A stretch of 64,000 nucleotides of DNA. Source: Roseateles toxinivorans (GTDB lineage Bacteria; Pseudomonadota; Gammaproteobacteria; Burkholderiales; Burkholderiaceae_C). Under the pieces are notes generated by a model. The model searched no databases. It saw only the letters and a program-made list of their open reading frames with translations, and had not been told where the DNA came from. The stretch covers positions 248,001 to 312,000 of the forward strand of contig NZ_SNXS01000005.1 in assembly GCF_004362525.1 (NCBI RefSeq), read 5' to 3'. The translations under genes were made by a program, and so were the position numbers. Below, in pieces: positions 53,541 to 63,550 of this stretch (position 1 is the stretch's first letter; each line of letters begins with the position of its first letter).

Positions 53541-55580
53541 ATGGCCCGCAAGAAGAATTTCGGCGTTGAAGACCTGTGGAAAATCGAGCGCCTCGGCGCA
53601 CCCAGCCTGTCGCCCGACGGCGCCCAGGCCGTCTGCTCGCTGACCCGGTATTCGATGGAAGACAACAAGTCCAGCAGCTCGCTGTGGCTGCTGTCCACGC
53701 TGGGCGGCAAGCCCCGTGCGCTGACCCAGGCGGGCGGCCTTGACAGCAAGGACGGCCAGCCGCTGTGGAGCCCGCGCGGCGACCAGATCGCCTTCGTCGC
53801 CAAGCGCGAGCAGGAGGGAGCCAAGGACGAGGAGGCCCAGCTCTATGTGATCGCCCCCGACGGCGGCGAGGCCCGTCGCGTCGCCAAGGTCGCCACCGGC
53901 GTACTGGCGTTCAAGTGGTTCCCGGACGGCAAGCGCATCGCCTTCCTGAGCTGGGTCTGGCCCAAGCTGAAGGGCGAGAAGGCCCAGGCCAAGCAGCACA
54001 AGGCTTTCAAGGAGCGCAAGGAAACGGCCTACGTCACCAGCGAGGCGGTCTATCGCCACTGGGACCACAACCTGCCGATGGACCGCGTCGTCCATCTGCA
54101 TGTGGTCGATGTGGCCAGTGGCAAGGTCACGGACCTGTTCGAGGGCAAGGACCTGGAGCTGACACGCGGCGGCCCCGATGCCTTGACCTTCGACATCGCG
54201 CCCGATGGCAAACGCATTGCCTTCGCCCACGACCCGGCGGCCGAGAAGCGGCTGGACAATCGCTATGCCTTGAGCGAAATCGAGGTCCGCACCGGCAAGG
54301 TCAAGCTGCTCGCGCAGCACGCCGAGTGGGACATGCAGACCCCGCGCTACCACCCCGAGGGCACCCATGTCGCCTTCACCGCCAGCCACCAGGCGATCAA
54401 GCACACGATGCCCTCGCAGCTGGCCGTGGTCGAGCGAAGCAGCGGGGACTGGGGTGTGCTCTCTGCCACCTGGGACCACGAGGTCAGCGCACCGTTGAAG
54501 TGGGAAGACGATGGCCAGGCCATCCTGTTCGGCGCCGAGCAGCGGGGCCGCAAGCACCTGTGGCGCTTCGACCTGCCCGACCGCCGCGCCGAGATCGTCT
54601 TCGAGGGCGGCAATCTGAACAGCTTCGACAAGGCCGCCGGCACCACCGTGGTGGTCAGCGACTCGGTGCAGTACCCGGGCCGCGCGCTGGCCCTGCTGCC
54701 CGGCGAGAAGCCGCTGCGCATCGAGAGCTTCAACGATGAGTTGCTGGGCGGGTTCGAGTTCTCGCGCCACGAGGAAGTGATCATCAAGGGCGCGCAGGAT
54801 GACGAGGTGCAGATGTGGCTGGTCTATCCGCCCGGCTTCGACCCAAAGAAGAAATATCCGGTCATGCACCTGATTCACGGCGGCCCGCACACCGCCTTTG
54901 GCGACAGCTGGCACTACCGCTGGAACCACCAGGTCTTCGCCGCCGAGGGCTATGTCGTGGCCTGCGTCAACTACCACGGCTCCAGCAGCTTCGGCTACGC
55001 CTTCCTCGACTCGATCACCCAGCGCTGGGGCGAGCTGGAGTTGCAGGACGTCGAGGCCGGCACCGACTGGTTGTTGAAGAAGCCCTGGGTCGACAAGAAG
55101 CGCATCTTCGCCACCGGCGGCAGCTACGGCGGCTACATGGTGGCCTGGATGAACGGCCATGTGGCGCCGGGCCGCTACCAGGCCTACGTCTGCCACGCCG
55201 GTTGCTTCGACTGGGTCGGCATGTTCGCCGACGATGCCTATGACTGGCATGCCAAGGAGCTGGGCGCCTGGTACTGGAACGACATTGCCAAGGTGCATTC
55301 GCAGAGCCCGCACGCCCACGCCGCGAACATGAGCACGCCGACCTTGGTGATACACGGCGCGATGGACTACCGGGTCCCCGATGCCCAGGGCCTGGCCTAC
55401 TACAACACCTTGAAGGCGATGCGGGTCAAGTCGCGCCTGGTCTGGTTCCCGGACGAGAACCACTGGATCTTGAAGCCGCGCAACAGCAAGCTCTGGTATG
55501 GCGAGTTCTTCGATTGGCTGAAGAACAACGATCCGACGCTGAACAAGGCCGCCACCAAGGCCAGATCCGTGAAGAACTGA
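53541..55580 (+). CDS. S9-family serine peptidase (acylaminoacyl-peptidase type)
   Basis: The 679-residue enzyme has a beta-propeller N-terminal part with repeated W-S/P-R-G-D-Q-I-A-F-V and F-P-D-G-K-R-I-A-F elements, and a C-terminal alpha/beta hydrolase. Its catalytic residues are visible: Ser in G-G-S-Y-G-G-Y near 527, Asp in G-A-M-D-Y-R-V-P near 608 and His in E-N-H-W-I near 640. It removes acylated or other N-terminal residues from peptides in the cytosol; no signal peptide is present. It follows the acetyltransferase after 33 bases. Confidence 0.93.
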   Translation: MARKKNFGVEDLWKIERLGAPSLSPDGAQAVCSLTRYSMEDNKSSSSLWLLSTLGGKPRALTQAGGLDSKDGQPLWSPRGDQIAFVAKREQEGAKDEEAQLYVIAPDGGEARRVAKVATGVLAFKWFPDGKRIAFLSWVWPKLKGEKAQAKQHKAFKERKETAYVTSEAVYRHWDHNLPMDRVVHLHVVDVASGKVTDLFEGKDLELTRGGPDALTFDIAPDGKRIAFAHDPAAEKRLDNRYALSEIEVRTGKVKLLAQHAEWDMQTPRYHPEGTHVAFTASHQAIKHTMPSQLAVVERSSGDWGVLSATWDHEVSAPLKWEDDGQAILFGAEQRGRKHLWRFDLPDRRAEIVFEGGNLNSFDKAAGTTVVVSDSVQYPGRALALLPGEKPLRIESFNDELLGGFEFSRHEEVIIKGAQDDEVQMWLVYPPGFDPKKKYPVMHLIHGGPHTAFGDSWHYRWNHQVFAAEGYVVACVNYHGSSSFGYAFLDSITQRWGELELQDVEAGTDWLLKKPWVDKKRIFATGGSYGGYMVAWMNGHVAPGRYQAYVCHAGCFDWVGMFADDAYDWHAKELGAWYWNDIAKVHSQSPHAHAANMSTPTLVIHGAMDYRVPDAQGLAYYNTLKAMRVKSRLVWFPDENHWILKPRNSKLWYGEFFDWLKNNDPTLNKAATKARSVKN

Positions 55581-55733
55581 ACGCGCGGGCCGGCAATCGC
55601 CCGGCCAGGAGGAGATGGGGGGCAAAGACGGCAGTTGTTCCTGCCTCCATGCCGGGCGATCTGGACAAAATGAGAAAAGGCGCATGCGGCCACCGGCGGC
55701 TGCCTGCCTGTTCATTTTGCCGGAGGCACCCGC

Positions 55734-57425
55734 GTGCGCAGATCCCCAAGGCCACCGTGCCTCCTTGCCCTGCTGGCCTTGGTGGTCAGCCAAACCACCC
55801 AGGCCCAGACGCCTACCGACGCAGGCCGTCTGCTCCAGCAGCAAGACGAGTCGCGCAAGCCGGTCGCCCCGCCGCCGCGCAGCGCACCGCTGCAGGCCAA
55901 ACCCGCTGAGGCACTGCGCCTGCAGGCCGGCACCCAGGTGTGGGTCAAGCAGTTTGAGCTCCTCGGCAATCAGCTGATTGACAGCGCCCGCCTGCAGGCC
56001 GAGCTGGCTCCGTTCACAGCCCGCAGCCTGAGCCTGGCCGAGTTGCAGGCGGCCACGGCCCGGGTCAGCGAGGTCTATGCACGGGATGGCTGGCTGGTGC
56101 GCTGCTACCTGCCGCCGCAGGATGTCACCGATGGGCTGATACGGCTGCAGATCGTCGAGGCCCGCTTCGGCGGCGCCCGGGTCGAAGGCGAGACCAGGCG
56201 CTTCGAGGCGGCGCGGGCCCTGGTCGAGGCCCAGCAGACGGTTGGAGCGCCGCTGCGCCTGCCGGCGCTGGACCGCGCGCTGCTGCTGCTCGACGATCTG
56301 CCCGGCCTCAGCGTCGGCGGCAGCCTGGCCGCAGGAGAGCGCGAGGGCGACACCCTGCTGGTGCTGCGCCTGACCGACACGCCGCTGTTCAGCGGCGAGG
56401 CCGGCCTGGACAACGGCGGCGCACGCTCCACCGGCACGGCGCGCCTGAACGCGAGCCTGGGGCTGAACAGCCTCTTCGGCCGGGGCGACCTGCTCGGCGC
56501 AAGCCTCAGCCACAGCCGCGGCAGCGACTACCTGCGCCTCAGCGCCAGCCTGCCCGTCGGCGCAAAGGGCTGGCGAGTGGGCACGCAGGTGTCGGCCATG
56601 CGCTACCGGCTGGTGGGCAGCGAATTCGAGGCACTGCAGGCCAGTGGCAGCTCGCAGACCTGGGGTTTCAACGCGAGTTTTCCGCTGCTGCGCGGCCGCA
56701 CCAGCAATCTGATGCTGCAACTCGGCGCCGAGCAGCGCCGTTTCGACAACCGGGCCAATGGCGCGGTGACCACGCGCTACGACAGCACCCAGGTTTCCGC
56801 AGGCCTGAGCGGCAACCGGTTCGACGACTGGGGCGGCGGGGGCGTCAACCAGGCCGGGCTGATCATCAGCCGGGGCCGCCTGGACCTGGGCCGCTCGCCC
56901 GGTTTCGCCGCCGATGCGCAGAGCACGCGCAGCCATGGCGGCTACGGCAAGCTGCGCTACAACCTCAGCCGCGAGCAGCGCCTCAGCGGCGAGCTGTCGG
57001 CCTATCTGGGCTTGATCGGCCAGTGGAGCGGCGACAACCTCGACTCCTCGGAGAAGTTCTACCTCGGCGGCGCCGATGGCGTGCGCGCCTATCCGGCCAG
57101 CGAGGCCGGCGGCCGCAGCGGCCAGTTGATCACGGCCGAGCTGCGCACCCAGTTTGGCGGCGCCTGGCGGGCCAGCGCCTTCTATGACTGGGGCCAGGTC
57201 AGCATCAATGCGCGCAACGATTTTGTTGGCGCGCCGCAGCTGAACCGCTACGCGCTGAAGGGCGCGGGCCTGAGCCTGGCCTGGAGCGGCCCGCGCGCGC
57301 TGGAACTGCGCGCCAGCCTTGCGCGCCGCATCGGCACCAACCCCGGCGCCAGTGCCAATGGCCGGGACCAGGACGGCTCCCTGCACCGCAACCGTCTGTG
57401 GCTGCAAGCCAGCCTGCCCTTCTGA
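55734..57425 (+). CDS. two-partner secretion outer-membrane transporter (TpsB, ShlB/FhaC family)
   Basis: The 563-residue protein starts with GTG and has a signal peptide (cut near T-Q-A-Q-T). A polar linker leads to POTRA domains (about 63-145, V-K-Q-F-E-L-L-G-N near 65) and a 16-stranded barrel ending in Phe (Q-A-S-L-P-F). It shows G-L-D-N-G-G-A-R-S-T-G and R-A-Y-P-A-S-E-A motifs near 224 and 446. TpsB proteins export one partner exoprotein across the outer membrane. The exoprotein gene follows after 16 bases. Confidence 0.93.
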   Translation: MRRSPRPPCLLALLALVVSQTTQAQTPTDAGRLLQQQDESRKPVAPPPRSAPLQAKPAEALRLQAGTQVWVKQFELLGNQLIDSARLQAELAPFTARSLSLAELQAATARVSEVYARDGWLVRCYLPPQDVTDGLIRLQIVEARFGGARVEGETRRFEAARALVEAQQTVGAPLRLPALDRALLLLDDLPGLSVGGSLAAGEREGDTLLVLRLTDTPLFSGEAGLDNGGARSTGTARLNASLGLNSLFGRGDLLGASLSHSRGSDYLRLSASLPVGAKGWRVGTQVSAMRYRLVGSEFEALQASGSSQTWGFNASFPLLRGRTSNLMLQLGAEQRRFDNRANGAVTTRYDSTQVSAGLSGNRFDDWGGGGVNQAGLIISRGRLDLGRSPGFAADAQSTRSHGGYGKLRYNLSREQRLSGELSAYLGLIGQWSGDNLDSSEKFYLGGADGVRAYPASEAGGRSGQLITAELRTQFGGAWRASAFYDWGQVSINARNDFVGAPQLNRYALKGAGLSLAWSGPRALELRASLARRIGTNPGASANGRDQDGSLHRNRLWLQASLPF

Positions 57426-57441
57426 GACAGAGAAAAACGCC

Positions 57442-60400
57442 ATGCGCCGAGCTTTCCCCCTTCCCCGCCTTGCCCTGCTGCCGGCCTTGCTGGCCATGGC
57501 CTTTGCCCAGGCCCAGCCGGGGCCGAACACCCTGCCCACGGGCGGCCGGGTCGTTGCCGGCCAGGCGCAGATCAGCCAGAACAGCGCGCAGATGACGGTC
57601 AATCAGACCAGCCCGCGCGCCGCCATCGACTGGCAGAGCTTCAACCTCGGTCAGCAAGCGCAGATCAGCTTCCAGCAGCCCGATGCGGGCAGCGTCACGC
57701 TGAACCGCGTGCTCGGCGGCGATGCCAGCCAGATCTTCGGCCGCATCACCTCCAACGGCCAGGTCTTCCTGAGCAACCCGGCCGGCATCTACTTCGGCCC
57801 GACGGCCCGCGCCGATGTGGGCGCCCTGGTGGCCACCACCCATGGCATCAGCAATGGCGAGCTGATGGCCGGCAGGACGCTGTTCGAACGCCAGGGCGCG
57901 ACTGGCAGCGTCATCAACGAGGGCCAGATTCAGGCCCATCTGGGCGGCTATATCGCCCTGCTAGCGCCCGAAGTGCGCAACAGCGGCCTGCTGCTGGCCC
58001 GGGCCGGCACGGTGGCCCTGGCCGCTGGTGAGGCGATCGAATTGCAGTTCGAGAGCGGTGGCCTGACCCGGCTGCGCGTGACACCTTCGGAGATCGCGGC
58101 GCTGATTGACACCCGCCGGGCCGTGCAGGCGCCCGATGGTTTGATACTGCTGTCCGCCCAGGCCGCACAGGCGCTGAAGGGCGGGGTGATACGGCACAGC
58201 GGCAGCCTGATGGCCGACAGCCTCACCGCCAAGGGCGGACGCATCGTGCTGGAAGCCGCCGACATCACGCTGGCCGGTGGCTCGACGATCTCGGCACAGG
58301 GTGCGACGGGCGGCGGCACGGTGCGTATCGGCGGCGACTGGCAGGGCGGCGGCAGCCTGGCCCAGGCAATGCGCGTCAGCCTCGATGCAGGCGCTTCGGT
58401 CGACGCCTCGGCCACCGGGCGCGGCGACGGCGGCAGCATCGTGCTGTGGAGCGACATCCGCAACCCCGCCGCGCTGACCCGCGTGGCCGGCGGCCTGCGT
58501 GCCGATGGTGGCGCACACGGCGGCAACGGCGGCGCGATCGAGTCCTCGTCCAGCCATCTGGACCTGGCAGCGACCGCCACCGTCAGCACCCGCGCACCCG
58601 CGGGCAGGGCCGGACTGTGGCTGATCGACCCCTACGACTACACGATAGGTGCCGGCGAGGCCGCCACCCTGGTGGCGGCGCTGGCCGGCACCAACATCGA
58701 GCTAACGACCACGGCAGACCAGGCCACCTACGGCTCCGACGGCAACGCCGCCGGCAGCGGCAACATCACCGTCAATGCCGCCATCAGCGAGGCCGGCAGC
58801 AACAGCCTGACCCTGACCGCCGCCAACAGCATTGCCGTCAATGCACCGATCACCGTTGGTGCCCTGACCCTGACCGGCCCTGGCGGCATCGCCCTCGGCG
58901 CCAATCTGACCGCCCGGACCGACATCACCCTCAACGGCAATGTCACGCTGACTTCAGACCTGACCCTCGCCAGTGGCATCAGCCAGATCTACACCACCGC
59001 CAGCAGCTATGTCGTGCCGGCCGGCGTGAACTCGCTGACCGCCATCCTGGTCGGCGGCGGTGGCGGAAAGGGCGGCGACGATGGCGGGCATATCGGTGGC
59101 AACACCGGCGCGGTGGGCACCCTCACGGCAGCCTTCGCCGTCACGCCGGGCCAGACCCTCTACATCGCGCCGGGCTCCGGCGGCGGCACCGGCGCCAGCA
59201 GCGCGGGTAACGCGGCAGGCGGCAGCGGCGGCAGCAACAGCTTCGGTCTGGCCAGTGGCGGCGACGGCGGCATCGCCGGACCCGCCGGTTCCTCGGGCGG
59301 CGGCGGCGGTGGCGGAGGTGCCACCGTGCTGAGCCTGACGGCCACCCCGAACGCCGCCTCGGCCCTGCTGATGGCCGGCGGCGGCGGTGGTGGTGGTGGC
59401 TCCGGCAACAACGATGCCTGCCCCGGCCTGTGCGCCGGCCAGAGCAGCGCCAACTATCGCAACGATGCCAGCTTCACCGGCCAGACCGGCGCCAACTCCG
59501 GCAACCAGACGCCATCGATACAGGACGGCGGCAGCTCCGGCGGCGGTGGTGGCGGCCTGCTGGGCGGCGCGACCAATCCTTCGGTCTTCTACTCCAACGA
59601 ATGGACCGGCCGCGGCGGCAACCATGGCTCCAGCGGCGCGGCCAACGGGTTTGCGAACAGCTCGCTGAGCAGCTCGACGCAGGCGCGCAGCAATGGCCAG
59701 GACGGCTATGCCCGCATCAGCTACGGTGGCGGCACGATCACCGTCAATGGCACGCTCAATGGCGCACGCAACCTGGTCATCGACTCGTCCAGCGGCCGGG
59801 TCCGGCTGAACGGCGCGATCGGCGGCGGCAGCGCACTGAGTTCGCTGGATGTGCTGGGCTCGCTGGGTATCACCCTGGGCGCCGGCACGGTCACCTCCAC
59901 CGGCGTGCAGACCTATACCGGCCCACTGACGCTGAACGCGGCCGCGACATCGCTGAGCAGCAGCAATGCCGCCGTGACGCTGGCCGGCAGCGTCGTCAAG
60001 GGCGGCGGTGTCGCGGGTGACCTGAGCATCACCGCGGGCTCGGGCGCTGTGGCACTGAACGGTGCGCTGGGCAGCAGCGGCAACGCCCTCGGCGCGCTGG
60101 CGATCAGCAGCAGCGGCCAGACGCTGATCGGCGGGGCCGGCCATGCGGCCAGCTTCAGCAAGACCGGGACCGGCAGCACCGTGATCGGCGGCGGACTGAT
60201 GCAGACCGCCGGCGCACAAAGCTACACCGGCACGGTCGAGCTCAGCGGCAATACCCAGCTGACCAGCACGGGCGCAGGCGACATCACGCTCAATAACGCG
60301 ATCTCCAACACCAGCCAGAAGGACCTGACGATCAGCGCCGCCAGCGGCAATATCGTGCTGAAAGGCAATCTGGCCGTCGGCACCAATGCCTACGGCCCGA

Positions 60401-63400
60401 CCCCGATCGGCGCCGTCACACTCACCGCCAGCGCAAGCGTCAAGCTCGGCACCTCCGTCACACCGATCTCGATCGACGCCAAGAGCCTCAGCGTGACGGC
60501 GGCATCGATGGAGGCCTACGCTGCGGCGACCACCTTCACTTGCGCCGGCACCACCTCGGCACGCGGCATCTGCCTGAGCAGCAGCCGCAGCTTCGATGTG
60601 GCCGGGGCCAGCACCGTCAGCGGCGCGCTGTCGGGCAGCGGCTCCCTGACCAAGACCGGCGCGGGCAAGCTGACGCTGACCGGACTCAACACCTACACCG
60701 GCAGCACGACCATCAGCGCGGGCATGGTCGAGATCGGCGGCACCGGCCGGCTGGGCAACGGCAACTATCTCGGCAATATCTCGGTGGCCACCCAGCTGCG
60801 CTTTGCCTCGACGGCCAACCAGACGCTGCGCGGCACGATGTCGGGCGCGGGCTTCATCAACTCGCCCGGCAGCGGCTCGCTGACCATCACCACCCTGGCC
60901 AATGCGGACAACTACAACGTGTCCAGGCTGTATGTGCTGAGCCCCGGCAGCGTCTACGGCAGCAGCAGCGGTACGAGCTACAGCCTCTACACCTCGCTGG
61001 CCGGCACGACCGTCATCAACGACGCCTCACCGACCGGCACCGCCATCTTCACCGGCGCACCGACCGGGGCCTCGGCGGCAGGCAGCTATGCGGTGACCTA
61101 TACCGGCGGCCTGAGCTTGGGCAACGAGCGCTATTCGCTGGCGACCGGCACGGCCTCGAACTGGACGGTGGCGGCCAGGCCGCTGACCGTGAGCGTCAGC
61201 AAGACCTATGACGGCAACGCCAGCTTCGGCTCGGGTTTCACCTTGAGCGGCATGGTCAACGGCGACGGCGTGCCGACGCTGAGCGGCAGCGCCAGCGTGG
61301 CCGGCGCCGACGCCGGCAGCTACAACGCGTTCGGCAGCAGCACCTTGGCGCTGGGCAATGCCAACTACACGCTGAGCGGCGGCACGGTGGTGGCCAGCAT
61401 AGTCCCGGCCAGCCTGACCGTCGACGGTCTGATCGCACGCAGCAAGGTCTATGACGGCACGACCGCGGCTGCGCTCGACACGGCCATGGCACGATTCATC
61501 GGCCTGGTGGGCAATGACCAGCTGAGCCTGGGCGGCGCCACGGCCACGTTTGCCGACAAGAACGTCGGCCGTGGCAAGGTGGTCAACCTCAGCGGACTGA
61601 CGCTGCTTGGCCCGGACGCTGGCAACTATGTGCTGAACGCCAGCAGCCCCAGCACCACGGCCGACATCACACCGGCGGTGATCAGCGCCGTCACCGGCAT
61701 CACCGCCGCAGGCAAGGTCTATGACGGCACGACCGCTGCCACGCTCAACATCGCCAACGCCGGCTTCAGCGGCCGCATCGGCAATGACCAGCTCACCGTG
61801 ACCGGCGGCAGCGGCCAATTCGCCGACAAGCATGCCGGCAGCGGCAAGACGGTCAGCATCACCGGCCTGAGCCTGGCCGGCGCCGACGCCGGCAACTACA
61901 GCCTCAGCTCGACCAGCGCCAGCACCACGGCCGACATCACGCCCGCGTCGATCAGCGGCATCAGCGGCATCACCGCCCTGAGCAAGGTCTATGACGGCAG
62001 CACCCTGGCCAGCCTGGACGGCAACGGCGCCGTCTTCGGCGGCATGATTGCCGGGGACCAACTCGGCCTGGCCGCAGCCACCGGCCGCTTCACAGACAAG
62101 AATGTCGGCAACGGCAAGAGTGTCGCCCTCAGCGGGCTGGCGTTGGGTGGCGCCGATGCGGCCAACTACACGCTGGCCAGCAGCACGGGCAGCGCCACCG
62201 CCGACATCACCCCCGCGCTGCTCTCGGCCGTCAACGGCATCAGGGCCGTCAGCAGGGTCTATGACGGCACGACCGCCGTCTCCCTGGACCTGAGCCGGGC
62301 CACCCTGCCCGACCGCATAGCCGGTGACGAGCTGCTGATCTCCAGCGCCAGCGCGGCCTTTGCCGACAAGCATGCCGGCACCGGCAAGCCGGTGCTGATT
62401 GCCGCGCTGAGCCTCGGCGGCGCCGATGCCGGCAACTATCTGTTCACCGGCGCCAGCACCACGGCCGACATCACGCCCGCGTCCATCGCCGCCATCACCG
62501 GCATCACGGCCCTGAACAAGGTCTATGACGGCACGACCGCCGTCACCTTGAACCTTGCCACGGCCGCATTCGCTGGCATGGTGGGCGGTGATGCGCTGAC
62601 CGTGGCGAGCGCCAGCGGCGCCTTTGCCGACAAGCAGGCCGGCAACGGCAGGAGCGTCAGCATCGGCGGCCTGAGCCTGGGCGGCGCCGATGCTGGCAAC
62701 TACCGGCTGGCCGCCACCACGGCCAGCGCCAGCGCCGACATTGCACGGGCCACCATCAGCGCCATCAGCGGCATCACGGCGGCCAGCAAGATGGAGGACG
62801 GTAGCACGGAGGCCACCCTGCAAACAGGCCAAGCCCAGTTCAGCGGCCGCATCGGCAGCGACGCACTGAGCGTGGCCCAGGCCCGAGGCAGCTTCGACAA
62901 CGCCCAGCCCGGGGTGGACAAGCCGGTGAGTATCACCGACCTCGCCCTGGGTGGCGCCGACGCCGGCAACTACCAGCTGCGGCAGACCACGGCCAGCACT
63001 CGGGCCGACATCCGCGCCAAGCCGATGCCGCCGGTGGCGCCCGATGCGCAGCCTCCCGGCGCGGCGCCGTCCACATCCTTGCTGACCGGCACCGGAGTAC
63101 CGGCCGGCGGCCTGATCAGCACCGGCGGCCTGACGCCGGGCATTGAGGTGATTGCCGCGTCGGCAACCCCGGTCACGCCGTCGGTCCTGGCAGGACCGGG
63201 CATCGCAGCGGCAGGCCCCGCCGGCATCATTGTCGAACTGCTGCCCTCGGCCCGCACGGGCGGTGCCGGTCTGGTCAATGTGTCGGTGCCGCGCAGCCGC
63301 GCCGGCGGCACCGGCTTCAGCTTTGCCCTGCCGGCGGCGCTGCAACAGGCGGTCGAAGCCTCGGGCCAGCCGCCAACGGCCAGCGCCGCCGATGGCAGCG

Positions 63401-63543
63401 CGCTGCCCGGCTGGCTGCGCTTTGTGCCCGAGACGGGCAGCTTCATCGCCAGCGCCGTGCCGGACGGTGCCCTGCCCTTCGAGGCCCTGCTGCGCATAGG
63501 CGGGCAGAGCGCGGTGATCGTGGTCTCCGAGCGCGCCGAGTAG
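57442..63543 (+). CDS. two-partner secretion exoprotein with YDG/MBG repeats (TpsA)
   Basis: The 2033-residue exported protein has a signal peptide (cut near A-Q-A-Q-P) and a filamentous-hemagglutinin-type secretion domain (about 25-270, with V-N-Q-T-S-P-R-A-A-I-D-W-Q-S-F-N and N-P-A-G-I-Y-F-G). A Gly/Ser-rich stretch (about 536-765), an autotransporter-type strand repeat near 1064-1106 and YDG/MBG-type repeats (about 1253-1858) follow. Repeats share K-V-Y-D-G-T-T, F-A-D-K and G-G-A-D-A-G-N-Y. Adhesion or biofilm roles are likely by analogy. It ends without a membrane anchor. Confidence 0.93.
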   Translation: MRRAFPLPRLALLPALLAMAFAQAQPGPNTLPTGGRVVAGQAQISQNSAQMTVNQTSPRAAIDWQSFNLGQQAQISFQQPDAGSVTLNRVLGGDASQIFGRITSNGQVFLSNPAGIYFGPTARADVGALVATTHGISNGELMAGRTLFERQGATGSVINEGQIQAHLGGYIALLAPEVRNSGLLLARAGTVALAAGEAIELQFESGGLTRLRVTPSEIAALIDTRRAVQAPDGLILLSAQAAQALKGGVIRHSGSLMADSLTAKGGRIVLEAADITLAGGSTISAQGATGGGTVRIGGDWQGGGSLAQAMRVSLDAGASVDASATGRGDGGSIVLWSDIRNPAALTRVAGGLRADGGAHGGNGGAIESSSSHLDLAATATVSTRAPAGRAGLWLIDPYDYTIGAGEAATLVAALAGTNIELTTTADQATYGSDGNAAGSGNITVNAAISEAGSNSLTLTAANSIAVNAPITVGALTLTGPGGIALGANLTARTDITLNGNVTLTSDLTLASGISQIYTTASSYVVPAGVNSLTAILVGGGGGKGGDDGGHIGGNTGAVGTLTAAFAVTPGQTLYIAPGSGGGTGASSAGNAAGGSGGSNSFGLASGGDGGIAGPAGSSGGGGGGGGATVLSLTATPNAASALLMAGGGGGGGGSGNNDACPGLCAGQSSANYRNDASFTGQTGANSGNQTPSIQDGGSSGGGGGGLLGGATNPSVFYSNEWTGRGGNHGSSGAANGFANSSLSSSTQARSNGQDGYARISYGGGTITVNGTLNGARNLVIDSSSGRVRLNGAIGGGSALSSLDVLGSLGITLGAGTVTSTGVQTYTGPLTLNAAATSLSSSNAAVTLAGSVVKGGGVAGDLSITAGSGAVALNGALGSSGNALGALAISSSGQTLIGGAGHAASFSKTGTGSTVIGGGLMQTAGAQSYTGTVELSGNTQLTSTGAGDITLNNAISNTSQKDLTISAASGNIVLKGNLAVGTNAYGPTPIGAVTLTASASVKLGTSVTPISIDAKSLSVTAASMEAYAAATTFTCAGTTSARGICLSSSRSFDVAGASTVSGALSGSGSLTKTGAGKLTLTGLNTYTGSTTISAGMVEIGGTGRLGNGNYLGNISVATQLRFASTANQTLRGTMSGAGFINSPGSGSLTITTLANADNYNVSRLYVLSPGSVYGSSSGTSYSLYTSLAGTTVINDASPTGTAIFTGAPTGASAAGSYAVTYTGGLSLGNERYSLATGTASNWTVAARPLTVSVSKTYDGNASFGSGFTLSGMVNGDGVPTLSGSASVAGADAGSYNAFGSSTLALGNANYTLSGGTVVASIVPASLTVDGLIARSKVYDGTTAAALDTAMARFIGLVGNDQLSLGGATATFADKNVGRGKVVNLSGLTLLGPDAGNYVLNASSPSTTADITPAVISAVTGITAAGKVYDGTTAATLNIANAGFSGRIGNDQLTVTGGSGQFADKHAGSGKTVSITGLSLAGADAGNYSLSSTSASTTADITPASISGISGITALSKVYDGSTLASLDGNGAVFGGMIAGDQLGLAAATGRFTDKNVGNGKSVALSGLALGGADAANYTLASSTGSATADITPALLSAVNGIRAVSRVYDGTTAVSLDLSRATLPDRIAGDELLISSASAAFADKHAGTGKPVLIAALSLGGADAGNYLFTGASTTADITPASIAAITGITALNKVYDGTTAVTLNLATAAFAGMVGGDALTVASASGAFADKQAGNGRSVSIGGLSLGGADAGNYRLAATTASASADIARATISAISGITAASKMEDGSTEATLQTGQAQFSGRIGSDALSVAQARGSFDNAQPGVDKPVSITDLALGGADAGNYQLRQTTASTRADIRAKPMPPVAPDAQPPGAAPSTSLLTGTGVPAGGLISTGGLTPGIEVIAASATPVTPSVLAGPGIAAAGPAGIIVELLPSARTGGAGLVNVSVPRSRAGGTGFSFALPAALQQAVEASGQPPTASAADGSALPGWLRFVPETGSFIASAVPDGALPFEALLRIGGQSAVIVVSERAE
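61444..63015 (+). repeat. six tandem YDG-type repeats, 264-270 bp period
   Basis: The shared start aaggtctatgacggcacg recurs at 61444, 61714, 61984, 62254, 62518 and 62788, with a few substitutions, in one reading frame. Most units are 270 bp (90 residues); the fourth is 264. The last unit has changed the motif to K-M-E-D-G-S-T. A more divergent related unit precedes them at about 61190-61430. Such arrays change length by slippage or recombination. Confidence 0.92.
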
Positions 63544-63550
63544 GCGCTGA

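Noticed and set aside
55580-55620. GC-rich hairpin after the S9 peptidase gene
   Set aside because: A short ggccgg/ccggcc stem is present but no T run follows, so a terminator is not supported.
52815-57602. A very long open frame on the minus strand
   Set aside because: It is antisense to the small membrane protein, acetyltransferase, peptidase and TpsB genes, all with clear family motifs. Its sequence is Gly/Ala/Arg low complexity caused by high GC.
61444-63015. Regular repeats considered as a CRISPR array
   Set aside because: The 270-bp units are coding, in frame and without spacers. No cas genes and no other array-like repeats were seen.
61027-63345. Long minus-strand frame with internal repeats
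   Set aside because: It is the mirror of the YDG repeats of the exoprotein and has no family motif of its own.
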